NCBI RefSeq assembly: GCF_025989125.1
Contig: NZ_JAPDNR010000001.1
Span: 124,001 to 188,000, forward strand
Source: Chitinophaga nivalis
GTDB lineage: Bacteria > Bacteroidota > Bacteroidia > Chitinophagales > Chitinophagaceae
Length of the DNA: 64,000 bases
Direction: 5' to 3'
Part shown: positions 55,716-64,000 of the stretch, piece by piece
How positions within the stretch are numbered: position 1 is the first letter of the stretch
How the letters are laid out: every line of letters starts with the position of its first letter
Made by a program: the position numbers and the translations under genes
The notes under the pieces: generated by a model
Databases searched by the model: none
Seen by the model: the letters and a program-made list of their open reading frames with translations, nothing else
What the model was told of the DNA's origin: nothing

Positions 55716-58532
55716 CTACAGGAATTTCCCTGTATAGCTATTCTTCACCTTTTTCAACCCTTCCGGCACGCCGGTATACAGCAGATTACCACCACCAGCA
55801 CCTCCTTCAGGTCCCAGGTCTATCACCCAGTCTGCACTCCGGATCACATCCAGGTTGTGTTCTATCACCAATACGGTATGTCCCTGGTCAATCAGGGCAT
55901 TAAAAGAGTCCAATAGCTTTTTAATATCATGAAAATGAAGACCCGTGGTAGGTTCATCAAAGATAAACAGGATGTGGCCCTGTGCTTTGCCCTTACCCAG
56001 GAAAGACGCCAGCTTCACCCGTTGCGCCTCCCCGCCACTCAATGTATCGCTGCTTTGTCCCAGCTTTACGTAACCCAGTCCTACGCTGCTGAGCGGACGT
56101 ATTTTGTTGCAAACGTCTTTTTCATCCTGGAAGAACTCCAGTGCTTCATCCACGCCCAGTTCCAGTATTTCGTAAATATTTTTACCCTTGTAGGTTACCT
56201 CCAGCACTTCATCCTTAAACCTTTTACCACCACAGCTTTCGCAAGTCAGATGCACATCTGCCAGGAACTGCATTTCCACTACCACTTCTCCTTCTCCCTT
56301 ACAGGAATCACAACGGCCGCCATCCACATTGAAAGAAAAATGTTTGGGCTGGAAACCACGCATCTTACTCAAAGGTTGTTTGGAATACAGATCGCGGATT
56401 TCATCATATGCTTTGATATAGGTAACCGGGTTGGAACGGGATGATTTACCAATAGGATTCTGATCAATCATTTCTATCTGCGTGATATCATCCACCGCAC
56501 CTTTCAGGGCTTTATGGAATCCTACCCTTTCCGCAAATTCACCCTTCAGTTTCATTAATGCCGGATACAGGATCTGTTTTACCAGCGTGGTTTTTCCGGA
56601 ACCACTCACTCCTGTCACCACTGTCAGGACCTGTAATGGAAAATCAACACTGATATCTTTCAGGTTGTGCTGCCGGCAGCCTTCCAGCGTAATGGCTTTT
56701 TTCCATTTACGTAATTTTTCCGGTGGATCAATGGTATAATTACCGCTGAGATATTTACCCGTCAGGCTTTTGCCGTCTTTCAGTATCTGTTCGTAAGTGC
56801 CGGCAAAAATTACTTCTCCTCCCAGGTGGCTGGCCAGCGGTCCCATATCGATGATATAGTCTGCTTCTTCCATCATCTGTTCATCATGCTCTACAACTAC
56901 TACGGTGTTACCCAGGTCGCGCAGTTCTTTCAGTACCCGGATCAGGCGATGGGTATCTCTTGCATGCAGCCCGATACTCGGCTCATCCAGTATATACATG
57001 GAATTGGTGAGGTTACTTCCCAGGGTGCGGGTGAGCTGTATACGCTGACTTTCCCCACCACTCAGGGTATTGGCCACACGATTCAGGGTAAGATATCCCA
57101 AACCTACATCCAGTAATGTTTTCAGGCGATGATTAATTTCGATGAGAATTCTTTTGGCAACCTGTTGATCATACTCATTCAACTCCAGTTCATCAAACCA
57201 GACTTTCAGGTTTTCCACCGGCATTTCTACCAGTGCGGCAATGTTGCAGCCTCCCACTTTGATATACAGCGCTTCTTTACGTAAACGGCCGCCTCCACAA
57301 TCCGGACAAACCGTACGGCCACGATAACGGGCCTGTAATACGCGATACTGTACCTTGTAGAGATTCTGCTCTACCATCTTAAAGAATTCGTTCAGCCCAT
57401 AGAAATGTTCATTTCCGGTCCACAACAGTTTTACCTGTTCATCTGTAAGATCTGCAATGGGCTTGTGTATCGGAAATCCGAATTTACGGGAAGCTTTGAT
57501 CAATGCTTCTTTGTATTCTCCCATTTTTTCACCTCTCCACGGTGCTACCGCTCCTTCAAAAACACTCAGGCGTTTATCCGGAATCACCAGATCGGTATCA
57601 ATACCCAGCACCTGTCCGAATCCTTCGCAGGTAGGACACGCACCATAGGGATTATTAAACGAGAACAGGTTAGGTACCGGTTCTTCAAATTGTAAACCAT
57701 CCAGTTCAAAACGGTTGGCAAAATGTTCCATTTTGCTGCCGTCGACTTCTACATAACAGTCTCCTTCGCTCTCATAAAAAGCGGTTTGAACGCTGTCGGC
57801 TATACGATGTTTATCATCTTCCTCAAAATCCTTCACTACCAGCCTGTCTATCAATACCCAGGCATCTTCCGGTACTGCCGGTTTTTTCTGCTCCAGCAGT
57901 TCCTCCAGCCGTAGCAGACCATTACCTTCTCCGGCAGGTGAATACAACCGGGAAAAACCTTTCTGCATCAGGATGTTCAGTTCCTCTTTCACGTCTCTTT
58001 TGGCGTGGCGGCGGAAAGGCGCGAGCAACAATACTTTGCTCCCGTGTTTCAGCTTTATGATGTAATCTACCACATCACTGACTTCATGTTTCTTTACCAG
58101 CTGCCCGGATACAGGCGAATAGGTTTTCCCTACCCGGCCAAACAATAACCGCAGGTAATCGTAGATCTCCGTCATTGAACCCACGGTAGACCTGGGTGTA
58201 CGGGTGATGACCTTTTGTTCTATTGCGATTGCAGGACAAATCCCTTTGATATAATCCACATCCGGCTTGTTCATACGCATGAGGAACTGCCGGGCGTAGG
58301 CACTCAGGCTCTCTGCATAACGACGTTGTCCTTCTGCGTACAAGGTATCCATGGTAAGGGAGGACTTACCTGATCCGGACACGCCCGTTACTACGACCAG
58401 TTTATTACGCGGAATAGCTACACTGACATTCTTGAGATTGTGTACCCGTGCACCTTTTATGAAAATCTGATCCTGCGGGCTAACTTCCTGAGGAACGATT
58501 GCGGTCTCCTGTTTTTTAACTTTTGTTGCCAT
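55716..58532 (-). CDS. uvrA: excinuclease ABC subunit UvrA
   Basis: This is the damage-recognition ATPase of nucleotide excision repair, 938 residues, normal length. It has two ABC modules: Walker A GVSGSGKSSL near residue 48 and GVSGSGKTTL in the second half, signatures NTLSGGESQRIQL and DTLSGGEAQRVKL. Zinc-binding cysteines are in ACPTCEGFG with VCPDCGGGR, and in RCDSCKGEGE with LTCESCGGKRF. The region between about 130 and 250 that binds UvrB is present. It is a single gene with a TAAATTTG box 7 bases upstream and a strong terminator downstream. Confidence 0.98.
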   Translation of the reverse strand: MATKVKKQETAIVPQEVSPQDQIFIKGARVHNLKNVSVAIPRNKLVVVTGVSGSGKSSLTMDTLYAEGQRRYAESLSAYARQFLMRMNKPDVDYIKGICPAIAIEQKVITRTPRSTVGSMTEIYDYLRLLFGRVGKTYSPVSGQLVKKHEVSDVVDYIIKLKHGSKVLLLAPFRRHAKRDVKEELNILMQKGFSRLYSPAGEGNGLLRLEELLEQKKPAVPEDAWVLIDRLVVKDFEEDDKHRIADSVQTAFYESEGDCYVEVDGSKMEHFANRFELDGLQFEEPVPNLFSFNNPYGACPTCEGFGQVLGIDTDLVIPDKRLSVFEGAVAPWRGEKMGEYKEALIKASRKFGFPIHKPIADLTDEQVKLLWTGNEHFYGLNEFFKMVEQNLYKVQYRVLQARYRGRTVCPDCGGGRLRKEALYIKVGGCNIAALVEMPVENLKVWFDELELNEYDQQVAKRILIEINHRLKTLLDVGLGYLTLNRVANTLSGGESQRIQLTRTLGSNLTNSMYILDEPSIGLHARDTHRLIRVLKELRDLGNTVVVVEHDEQMMEEADYIIDMGPLASHLGGEVIFAGTYEQILKDGKSLTGKYLSGNYTIDPPEKLRKWKKAITLEGCRQHNLKDISVDFPLQVLTVVTGVSGSGKTTLVKQILYPALMKLKGEFAERVGFHKALKGAVDDITQIEMIDQNPIGKSSRSNPVTYIKAYDEIRDLYSKQPLSKMRGFQPKHFSFNVDGGRCDSCKGEGEVVVEMQFLADVHLTCESCGGKRFKDEVLEVTYKGKNIYEILELGVDEALEFFQDEKDVCNKIRPLSSVGLGYVKLGQSSDTLSGGEAQRVKLASFLGKGKAQGHILFIFDEPTTGLHFHDIKKLLDSFNALIDQGHTVLVIEHNLDVIRSADWVIDLGPEGGAGGGNLLYTGVPEGLKKVKNSYTGKFL

Positions 58533-58539
58533 GACAGAA

Positions 58540-58547
58540 CAAATTTA
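58540..58547 (-). promoter_or_regulatory. candidate -7 box for uvrA
   Basis: On the minus strand this reads TAAATTTG, matching TAnnTTTG, 7 bases upstream of the uvrA ATG. The very short leader makes it tentative. I see no LexA-like palindrome. Confidence 0.4.
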
Positions 58548-58862
58548 AGGGAAAAGATGTTAGGTAAGGTGTCTCGTTTTAGCGATTAGCTTTGAATGTG
58601 TTAGCTTGAAAAGTGCCACCACATTACACGTGAAAAGCTAATGGACAAAGGCTAAAGGGGGATTTTTACAGCTAATTATTATTTGTTTTATTGAAGTAAT
58701 CTTTTATATTTGCAATAGCCCTGTTTTATAAACCTGTAACAGGATTTCATTATCTCTTAACACTAAAACTACTCATTATCGCTTAAACTCTACCTAATTT
58801 AAACAACCAAACTGGCTGTAAAGGCTGTAATTATTTACTAACCCGCCTAGTTGTAGAAGTTT
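58548..58862. other. intergenic region between divergent uvrA and the sigma factor gene
   Basis: About 315 bases. The part nearest uvrA has GCTAA/TTAGC strings related to the heptamer repeat in the atp operon. The rest holds the sigma factor promoter (58683-58712) and a leader of about 145 bases with a small hairpin (CCTGTT 58720-58725 with AACAGG 58738-58743). No gene or known RNA was recognised. Confidence 0.6.
58683..58712 (+). promoter_or_regulatory. promoter of the sigma factor gene (-33 TTG, -7 TATATTTG)
   Basis: TTG at 58683-58685 and TATATTTG at 58705-58712 are 19 bases apart, an ideal Bacteroidota housekeeping promoter. It implies a leader of about 145 bases before the ATG at 58863. 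Confidence 0.72.
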
Positions 58863-59444
58863 ATGCAAATAATGTACAAATTGTGCGATGAGCAGTTAAT
58901 TACCCTCTTCAAAAAGGGACATTCTTCCGCATTGGAGGAACTGGTGCACCGCCACCGGGAAAAAGTATTTACTTCCATACTGCTATTGGTAAAGGACTAC
59001 TTTTTAGCAGAAGATATATTCCAGGACACTTTCATCAAAATCATAGACACGATACGTGCAGAACGCTATACCGAAAAGGGTAAGTTTTTACCTTGGGCGA
59101 TGCGTATTGCACATAACCTGTGTGTGGATCATTTCAGAAAGATCAAGCGTACGCCGATGATTAAAACCGGCGACGACAAAGATATTTTTGATGTACTGGG
59201 ATTCAGCGACAGCTGTGCTGAAGATAAAATCATGACCCGTCAAAGCCACGACCGTGTCCGGCGTATGCTGGATATGCTGCCGGAAGAACAACGGGAAGTG
59301 ATTATTCTGCGGCACTATGCAGAACTGAGCTTCAAAGAAATTGCGGATCTCACGCAAGTGAGTATCAATACTGCACTGGGTCGGATGCGGTATGGTCTGA
59401 TCAATCTCCGTAAAATGATGACGGAGAAGCAAATTTGTCTGTGA
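58863..59444 (+). CDS. RNA polymerase sigma factor, sigma-70/ECF type
   Basis: This protein of 193 residues has sigma region 2 (about 20-90, with LVKDYFLAEDIFQDTFIKI and KGKFLPWAMRIAHNLCVDHFRK) and region 4 (about 130-190, with LPEEQREVIILRHYAELSFKEIADLTQVSINTALGRMRYGLINLRK). It lacks regions 1 and 3, as ECF factors do. No anti-sigma gene follows; the next gene is on the other strand. Its own promoter matches the housekeeping consensus, so it is probably not strictly autoregulated. The regulon is unknown. The ATG at 58872 is an alternative start. Confidence 0.95.
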   Translation: MQIMYKLCDEQLITLFKKGHSSALEELVHRHREKVFTSILLLVKDYFLAEDIFQDTFIKIIDTIRAERYTEKGKFLPWAMRIAHNLCVDHFRKIKRTPMIKTGDDKDIFDVLGFSDSCAEDKIMTRQSHDRVRRMLDMLPEEQREVIILRHYAELSFKEIADLTQVSINTALGRMRYGLINLRKMMTEKQICL

Positions 59445-59470
59445 ACGACCCTTTTTTTGCTTGCCAGCAA

Positions 59471-59501
59471 CGAGCGGCCGGATGTAATGTCCGACCGCTC
59501 G
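59471..59501. terminator. terminator between the sigma factor and EamA genes
   Basis: The 12-base arms 59471-59482 and 59490-59501 pair with one mismatch and are very GC-rich. TATTTTAG follows on the plus strand. It lies between two convergent genes. Confidence 0.75.
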
Positions 59502-59506
59502 CTATT

Positions 59507-60433
59507 TTAGGACCTTTCCGTGGCCGTTTTCTTCTTTCCGATCAGCCACACACCCGCCAATACCAGCACCGTTCCCAGCAACTGCGGCCAGCTGACAGAC
59601 TCCTGTAAAAAAAACATCGCCAGCAAAATCGTAGCTACCGGCCCTACAATGCCAATAATGGCGGCATTTCCCGCCCCTACATACTTCATACCTGCCGATA
59701 ACAAAAACGTAGGCAGCACCGTAGAAATAACGGCCAGGCATACACTCATACTGATCGTGTAGGAAGAAAAATGCCGGGGCTGAAAACCATATTGCAACAG
59801 ATAATGTGTGAATACACCCAATGTAGAAAAAATGAGCGCATAGGCCGTAAATTTCATGGCACCCACCTGCAAAATGATTTCCGCGCCTCCCACCATGTAA
59901 AATGCATACGCCACGGCACATCCGGCCACCAGCAAACATCCCAGCACCAGATGTGCGCCTGTATTCAGGTGACCAATATCTCCCACAAAAGCGATCACGA
60001 TACCAATGTATGCCAGCAGCAATGCCTGCCATTGAATCGTGGTAATACGTTTCCCGAAAAACATGGCCGACATCAGCAACGCAAAAGTAGGATACAGGAA
60101 AAGGATCAGCCGCTCCATACCGGCCGTGATATACTGTAAACCCATAAAGTCCAGGATACCACTCAGGTAATACCCCAAGACACCCAGTATGCCAATGGTC
60201 AGCCATTGACGGCCACTGAGTTGCTGATTACCTTCCTGCCGCCACAGCACCAACGCTGTCAGCACATAAAAAGGCAAGGCAAACAACATCCGCAGCGCCA
60301 GCACCGTAATGGCATCTACCGGCGCTGCCCTGTAAATCAGCTTAATGAAAATAGCTTTCATGGAAAAACACACGGCGCTTAATAGCACCATGGTAAAGCC
60401 CCAGTAAAAGGACTTCTTCGGTTTAGTTGGCAT
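59507..60433 (-). CDS. EamA-family (drug/metabolite transporter) permease
   Basis: This inner-membrane protein of 308 residues has ten predicted helices arranged as two EamA repeats of five (about 10-145 and 158-300). Recognisable segments are LSAVCFSMKAIFIKLIYR at the start of repeat 1, FMGLQYITAGMERLILFLYPTFALLMSAMFFGKRI at its end, and AGMKYVGAGNAAIIGIVGPVATILLAMFFLQESVSWPQLLGTVLVLAGVWLIGKK in repeat 2. The family exports or imports amino acids and other small metabolites. The substrate cannot be inferred. The gap to the thiolase gene upstream is 15 bases, so the two are probably co-transcribed. Confidence 0.94.
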   Translation of the reverse strand: MPTKPKKSFYWGFTMVLLSAVCFSMKAIFIKLIYRAAPVDAITVLALRMLFALPFYVLTALVLWRQEGNQQLSGRQWLTIGILGVLGYYLSGILDFMGLQYITAGMERLILFLYPTFALLMSAMFFGKRITTIQWQALLLAYIGIVIAFVGDIGHLNTGAHLVLGCLLVAGCAVAYAFYMVGGAEIILQVGAMKFTAYALIFSTLGVFTHYLLQYGFQPRHFSSYTISMSVCLAVISTVLPTFLLSAGMKYVGAGNAAIIGIVGPVATILLAMFFLQESVSWPQLLGTVLVLAGVWLIGKKKTATERS

Positions 60434-60448
60434 AGTTTATTCTATTGA

Positions 60449-61648
60449 TCAAAGCCGTTCGTATATGATGGCAACGCCCTGCCCTACTCCGACACACATC
60501 GTAGCAAGGCCATATCTGGCGCCGTCGCGCCGTTTCATTTCGTGTAATAAAGTAGCTGTAATTCTGGAACCGCTGCATCCCAGCGGATGTCCGATGGCGA
60601 TAGCCCCTCCGTTGACATTCACAATATCCGGGTTGATGCCCAGATCCTTCATACAGGCCAGTGACTGAGCGGCAAAAGCTTCATTCAGTTCTGCCAGATC
60701 CAGTTGATGTATTTGCAAACCTGCCCGCTGCAAGGCTTTCTGAGTAGCCGGTACCGGACCAATCCCCATCACCGACGGGTCTACCCCTGCCACTGCCATA
60801 GATTTGATCTGCGCTAATGGCTGCAGGTTGAATTGTTTCAATGCTTTTTCAGATACGATCAATACCGCTGCTGCCCCATCATTGATCCCGGAAGAATTAC
60901 CTGCCGTAACAGAACCATCTTTCGCAAAAGCAGGACGTAGGCCCGCCAGTTTTTCCAGCGAGGTGTCGCGGGGTTGTTCATCTGTTGAAAAAATAATGGC
61001 TTCTCCTTTATTGGGAGTAATCGTTACCGGAATAATTTCATCGTTCCACTTACCTGCTTCCAGGGCTTGTTTATATTGCTGCTGGCTGCGCAGGGCAAAA
61101 ATATCCTGTTCTTCCCGGCCTATATTCCATTGGCGGGCAACATTTTCTGCCGTTTCTCCCATCGAATAGGGATGATACATATCTGCCAGGGCTTTATTGG
61201 TAAAGCGCCAGCCAATGGTGGTATCATATATTTCGGCCTTACGGCTGAAAGGTCCGTCTGCTTTGGCCATGACAAAAGGGGCCCGGGTCATGCTTTCCAC
61301 GCCGCCGGCTACATATACATCTCCTTCTCCGCACATTACTGCCCGGGCAGCATCCATGATAGCCTGCATACCGGAAGCGCATAAACGATTAACGGTGTTG
61401 CCGGCTACCGTTACCGGCAGTCCTGCCAGCAAAGCCGCCATACGGGCTACATCGCGGTTATCTTCTCCGGCCTGGTTGGCAGCGCCGGCAATCACATCTT
61501 CAATGACAGCAGGATCTATTGTGGGATTTCTTTTTAACAACCCTTTTATTACATGTGCCAGCATATCGTCCGGGCGGATGGTACTTAAAGCTCCGCCATA
61601 GCGGCCTATTGGGGTACGTACTGCATCTACTATATAAGCAACTTGCAT
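60449..61648 (-). CDS. acetyl-CoA acyltransferase (thiolase), 3-oxoadipyl-CoA thiolase-like
   Basis: This degradative thiolase of 399 residues cleaves a 3-oxoacyl-CoA with CoA. The nucleophile is Cys90 in NRLCASGMQAI, the second-half active site is NVNGGAIAIGHPLGCSG with the histidine and acid/base cysteine, and the C-terminus is CVGVGQGVAIIYERL. The segment IYDTTIGWRF resembles the one I associate with beta-ketoadipyl-CoA thiolases (PcaF/PaaJ), so a role in aromatic or adipate breakdown is possible. No other gene of such a pathway is nearby, so general fatty-acid oxidation remains open. It precedes the EamA transporter gene by 15 bases. Confidence 0.94.
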   Translation of the reverse strand: MQVAYIVDAVRTPIGRYGGALSTIRPDDMLAHVIKGLLKRNPTIDPAVIEDVIAGAANQAGEDNRDVARMAALLAGLPVTVAGNTVNRLCASGMQAIMDAARAVMCGEGDVYVAGGVESMTRAPFVMAKADGPFSRKAEIYDTTIGWRFTNKALADMYHPYSMGETAENVARQWNIGREEQDIFALRSQQQYKQALEAGKWNDEIIPVTITPNKGEAIIFSTDEQPRDTSLEKLAGLRPAFAKDGSVTAGNSSGINDGAAAVLIVSEKALKQFNLQPLAQIKSMAVAGVDPSVMGIGPVPATQKALQRAGLQIHQLDLAELNEAFAAQSLACMKDLGINPDIVNVNGGAIAIGHPLGCSGSRITATLLHEMKRRDGARYGLATMCVGVGQGVAIIYERL

Positions 61649-61994
61649 TTTGGTGTATAGATTTTAGGTGATATGCAAATAAAAGACATCCCACTAACTC
61701 AGCCAATAAAACCTCCGGTGTGCTGTTGGCTGGTATTGTGCATCTCTGGCATCAAAAAGCGCCTTACAAACTGACATTCAGCCACTTACATCAAACCCTC
61801 TCCTTTTCGGCAAAATACCGCTTTTCAGGGCCTTTTACGGCTGCAATATAGCTCTCCAAACCGGGCCCGGGAACAGGGGAATGGCCGTGGTATTGTATTT
61901 AGCAAGACATTCCGGCAGTACGCCAATATTCAGTATCTTTGCAGATGCTTTCCGACTGCCGTAAGGCAGGCATTTGCTCAATTAATGGTCAATA
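61649..61994. other. intergenic region between divergent thiolase and rlmN genes
   Basis: About 346 bases with no coding frame. They hold a 7-base inverted repeat CAGCCAA/TTGGCTG (about 61699-61732), a palindrome CCGGGCCCGG at 61861-61870 and the rlmN promoter box at 61934-61941. No promoter box for the thiolase gene was recognised. Confidence 0.6.
61934..61941 (+). promoter_or_regulatory. candidate -7 box for rlmN
   Basis: The sequence TATCTTTG matches TAnnTTTG and lies 53 bases upstream of the rlmN ATG. No TTG is seen at the usual -33 distance. Confidence 0.5.
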
Positions 61995-63038
61995 ATGAAG
62001 TCTGACAACAAAAACATCCGGCATTTAAGTTTACCGGCATTACAGGAATATTTCGGATCTATAGGCGAAAAGCCTTTCCGTGCTAAACAAGTATACGAAT
62101 GGGTATGGTTGCGTCACGCCAATAGCTTTGACGCCATGACCAATCTCTCCAAAGATTTACGTCACAAACTGGAAACACATTTTACCCTTCCGGCAGTAAC
62201 AGTAGATACTGTACAGAAGAGTACAGATGGTACCATTAAAAGCCGGTTCCGCCTGCACGACAACCACCTGGTGGAAGGCGTGCTTATTCCTACAGATACG
62301 CGCCAGACGGCCTGTGTATCATCACAGGTTGGTTGTAGCCTGAGCTGTAAGTTCTGTGCTACAGGCTATATGGACCGTAAACGTAACCTGGATTACGATG
62401 AAATTTATGATGAAGTAGCGCTGATTAACCAACAGGCCCTGGAGCACTATGGTAAAAAGCTAAGCAATATTGTATTTATGGGTATGGGAGAACCCCTGCT
62501 CAACTACAAAAACGTGTTACAGGCCATCGAACGGATCACCGCTCCGGACGGTCTCGGCATGTCGCCCAAACGTATTACCGTATCTACCGCCGGTGTGGCC
62601 AAAATGATCCGGCAGCTGGGCGACGATAAAGTACGTTTTAACCTGGCCTTGTCTTTACATGCCGCCAATGATAAAAAACGTAGCGAAATCATGCCTATCA
62701 ACGATTCCAACAGCCTGAAGGAACTGATAGAGGCATTGAACTATTTTTATAAAGCCACCGAGAATGAAATCTCTTTTGAATATATCCTCTTCAAGGACTT
62801 TAATGATTCAAAAGCAGATGCAGATGAACTGATTAAAATTTACCGGCAGGTACCTGCCGACCTGGTAAACATCATCGAATATAACCCAATTGATAATGCC
62901 CGCTTCCAGAAACCGGAAGCCCAGACCGCAGAGGAATTCATGGCATATCTTGGCAAGAACCGGGTGAATGCGAGACTACGCCGCAGCCGTGGTAAAGATA
63001 TTGACGCTGCCTGCGGACAACTGGCCAACAAAGGCTGA
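61995..63038 (+). CDS. rlmN: 23S rRNA (adenine(2503)-C(2))-methyltransferase RlmN
   Basis: This is a radical SAM enzyme of 347 residues that methylates C2 of A2503 in 23S rRNA and of A37 in some tRNAs. The iron-sulfur cluster cysteines are Cys114, Cys118 and Cys121 in GCSLSCKFCATG. The N-terminal domain has KPFRAKQVYEWVW, the core has NIVFMGMGEPLLNYKNV, and the C-terminal catalytic cysteine is in the DIDAACGQL segment. The length is normal. It is followed after 66 bases by the basic repeat protein in the same direction, so both RNA-related genes may be co-transcribed. Confidence 0.98.
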   Translation: MKSDNKNIRHLSLPALQEYFGSIGEKPFRAKQVYEWVWLRHANSFDAMTNLSKDLRHKLETHFTLPAVTVDTVQKSTDGTIKSRFRLHDNHLVEGVLIPTDTRQTACVSSQVGCSLSCKFCATGYMDRKRNLDYDEIYDEVALINQQALEHYGKKLSNIVFMGMGEPLLNYKNVLQAIERITAPDGLGMSPKRITVSTAGVAKMIRQLGDDKVRFNLALSLHAANDKKRSEIMPINDSNSLKELIEALNYFYKATENEISFEYILFKDFNDSKADADELIKIYRQVPADLVNIIEYNPIDNARFQKPEAQTAEEFMAYLGKNRVNARLRRSRGKDIDAACGQLANKG

Positions 63039-63104
63039 TATCACTAAAACAAAATTTCCATTGGTCCTTCCTGCATAGGAAGGATCACCAATCAATAATA
63101 GTTT

Positions 63105-64000
63105 ATGAAGAAACAACAACCTGCTAAAAAAGGGTCGGGAACTTTTAAAGACAAGCGATCCGATAAATACGATAAACCAGCAGGCAACCGCAACCGCTCC
63201 TCCGCTGATGGTGAAAGGCCAGGAAGAGCATCTGCAAAAGATAACAGCAGCAGTGATGATAAACCTTTCCGCAAACGCAGCTTTGACGGAGATAAAACCA
63301 GTGCTGACAAACCTTCTTTCCGTAAACGTAGTTTCGACGGAGATAAAACCAGTGGTGATAAACCCGCTTTCCGTAAACGCAGTTTTGACGGCGATAAAAC
63401 CGGTGACGATAAACCTGCTTTCCGTAAACGCAGTTTTGACGGCGATAAAACCGGTGACGATAAACCCGCTTTCCGCAAACGCAGCTTTGACGGCGATAAA
63501 ACCGGTGATGACAAACCTTCTTTCCGTAAACGCAGCTTTGACGGCGATAAAACCGATGGTGACAAACCTTCTTTCCGTAAACGCAGTTTTGATGGCCCTA
63601 AACCAGAACGGAAACGCAGCTTTGATACCGACAAAAAAAGCGACGACAAACCAGCGCGGAAACGCATCTACACTTCCTTCAAAAAGGATGATATAAACAC
63701 AGATCAAAAATCAGGCTTCGGAGAGGCGGCCGGCGGATCAGATAAACCCGCCCGGAAACGCAGCTTCGGCAGCGATAAAAAGGCAACTGGCAGAAAAACC
63801 TACGAGCCTAAGAAATCCAGCGACGACAGCGTTTTCCACTTCCATGGCGACAGTGGCAAAGGCAAAAAAGGCGACCGGAAAGAAACCCCCAGCGGCTTTA
63901 ACCGTAAAAAATTCTTTGACCGGACCAATGATCGTTTTGCTGACAAACAGGAAAGAAGCAAAGGATCTAAAAAAAGGACCACTAACGATAACGAGCACAC
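63105..64000 (+). CDS. basic repeat protein, N-terminal part; probable pseudouridine synthase with disordered extension
   Basis: This frame opens at the ATG at 63105 (MKKQQPAKKGSG) and stays open to the window edge, giving at least 298 residues. The visible part is low-complexity, rich in Lys, Arg, Asp and Ser, and surely disordered. It contains seven near-identical 17-residue repeats of the form DKPAFRKRSFDGDKTGD, then irregular KKSDDKPARKR-like text. No enzymatic domain is reached. In Bacteroidota, long basic extensions of this style precede RluB/RsuA-type pseudouridine synthases, and the neighbour rlmN also modifies 23S rRNA, so that identity is inferred but not shown. The opposite strand also has open frames here, caused by the repeat, which are not genes. 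Confidence 0.8.
   Translation, partial: MKKQQPAKKGSGTFKDKRSDKYDKPAGNRNRSSADGERPGRASAKDNSSSDDKPFRKRSFDGDKTSADKPSFRKRSFDGDKTSGDKPAFRKRSFDGDKTGDDKPAFRKRSFDGDKTGDDKPAFRKRSFDGDKTGDDKPSFRKRSFDGDKTDGDKPSFRKRSFDGPKPERKRSFDTDKKSDDKPARKRIYTSFKKDDINTDQKSGFGEAAGGSDKPARKRSFGSDKKATGRKTYEPKKSSDDSVFHFHGDSGKGKKGDRKETPSGFNRKKFFDRTNDRFADKQERSKGSKKRTTNDNEH
63255..63597 (+). repeat. 51-base tandem coding repeats (about seven units)
   Basis: Seven units of about 51 bases encode D-K-P-(A/S)-F-R-K-R-S-F-D-G-D-K-T-x-x. The third to fifth units are almost identical at the DNA level, which points to recent unequal exchange or slippage, while the outer units have drifted. The first unit is one codon shorter and the last loses its second half. 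The period is a multiple of three, so copy-number change would not shift the frame. Confidence 0.92.

Noticed and set aside
59502..60206. A second minus-strand frame of 234 codons overlapping the EamA gene
   Set aside because: It is rich in Gly, Tyr, His and Cys in a frame shifted from the clear EamA transporter, so it is a shadow.
61861..61870. Palindrome CCGGGCCCGG upstream of rlmN
   Set aside because: It is a ten-base GC palindrome with no repeat partner nearby and no link to a known operator.
63255..63597. Repeats considered as a CRISPR array
   Set aside because: The units are contiguous, without unique spacers, and encode a regular protein repeat in frame.
62976..63707. A 243-codon minus-strand frame with repeats such as VTGFIAVKAAF
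   Set aside because: It is the antisense image of the 51-base coding repeats, and the plus frame is open to the window end and follows rlmN in the same direction.

Overview
The window looks like a chromosomal segment of a Bacteroidota bacterium, most likely a Chitinophaga-like member of the Chitinophagaceae. The evidence is a type IX secretion (T9SS) type-B C-terminal domain beside a PorP/SprF protein, a phosphate-selective-type porin O/P, DUF4293 and DUF1003 proteins, an ATP synthase a subunit with a long His-rich exported N-terminus, and recurrent Bacteroidota-type promoter boxes (TAnnTTTG) just upstream of genes. No rRNA, tRNA, CRISPR array, transposase or phage gene was seen, and the genes have the look of core chromosome.

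Layout. 1-17048 (minus strand): a T9SS/cell-surface cluster. It holds a giant adhesin-like protein of about 5,200 residues (bacterial lectin domain, PKD-like repeats, about 34 DUF11 modules, T9SS sorting domain), then a PorP/SprF outer-membrane protein, then the 5' end of a TPR protein that runs off the window. 17571-22060 (minus): ATP synthase genes atpB-atpE-atpF-atpH-atpA, ending at a strong bidirectional terminator with no atpG after atpA. 22324-26425 (minus): an ABC exporter and a secreted protein of unknown function with a possible His/Cys dyad. 26600-31876: a DUF1003 membrane protein, a PhoB/PhoR-like two-component system and an AraC-family regulator on plus, and a porin O/P on minus. 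31937-36715 (minus): a four-gene operon with a glucosaminidase, two SGNH-type proteins and an MBOAT acyltransferase, probably for cell-wall or surface-glycan O-acetylation. 36931-47019 (minus): aspS, an FAD oxidoreductase, a 2003-residue alpha-2-macroglobulin and sucD. 47552-48415 (plus): a small lipoprotein. 48705-53782 (minus): an MlaF/MlaE-type lipid transport pair, an unknown protein with kinase-like motifs and a malic enzyme/phosphotransacetylase fusion. 53929 to the end: DUF4293 protein (+), methyltransferase (-), uvrA (-), ECF sigma factor (+), EamA transporter (-), thiolase (-), rlmN (+), and an open-ended basic repeat protein (+) that is probably the N-terminus of a pseudouridine synthase.

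The cell envelope is the main theme: a T9SS adhesin, a porin with a two-component system, envelope glycan modification, lipid trafficking and a macroglobulin. Housekeeping genes for ATP synthesis, the TCA cycle, translation and DNA repair lie between them. The points most worth a second look are the internal architecture of the giant adhesin, a promoter directly followed by a hairpin at 36814-36890 that could make a very short RNA, a tandemly duplicated promoter region carrying a truncated copy of a gene start at 55244-55610, and two uncharacterised proteins whose motifs suggest enzymatic folds (a clan CD-like peptidase and a phosphotransferase-like kinase).
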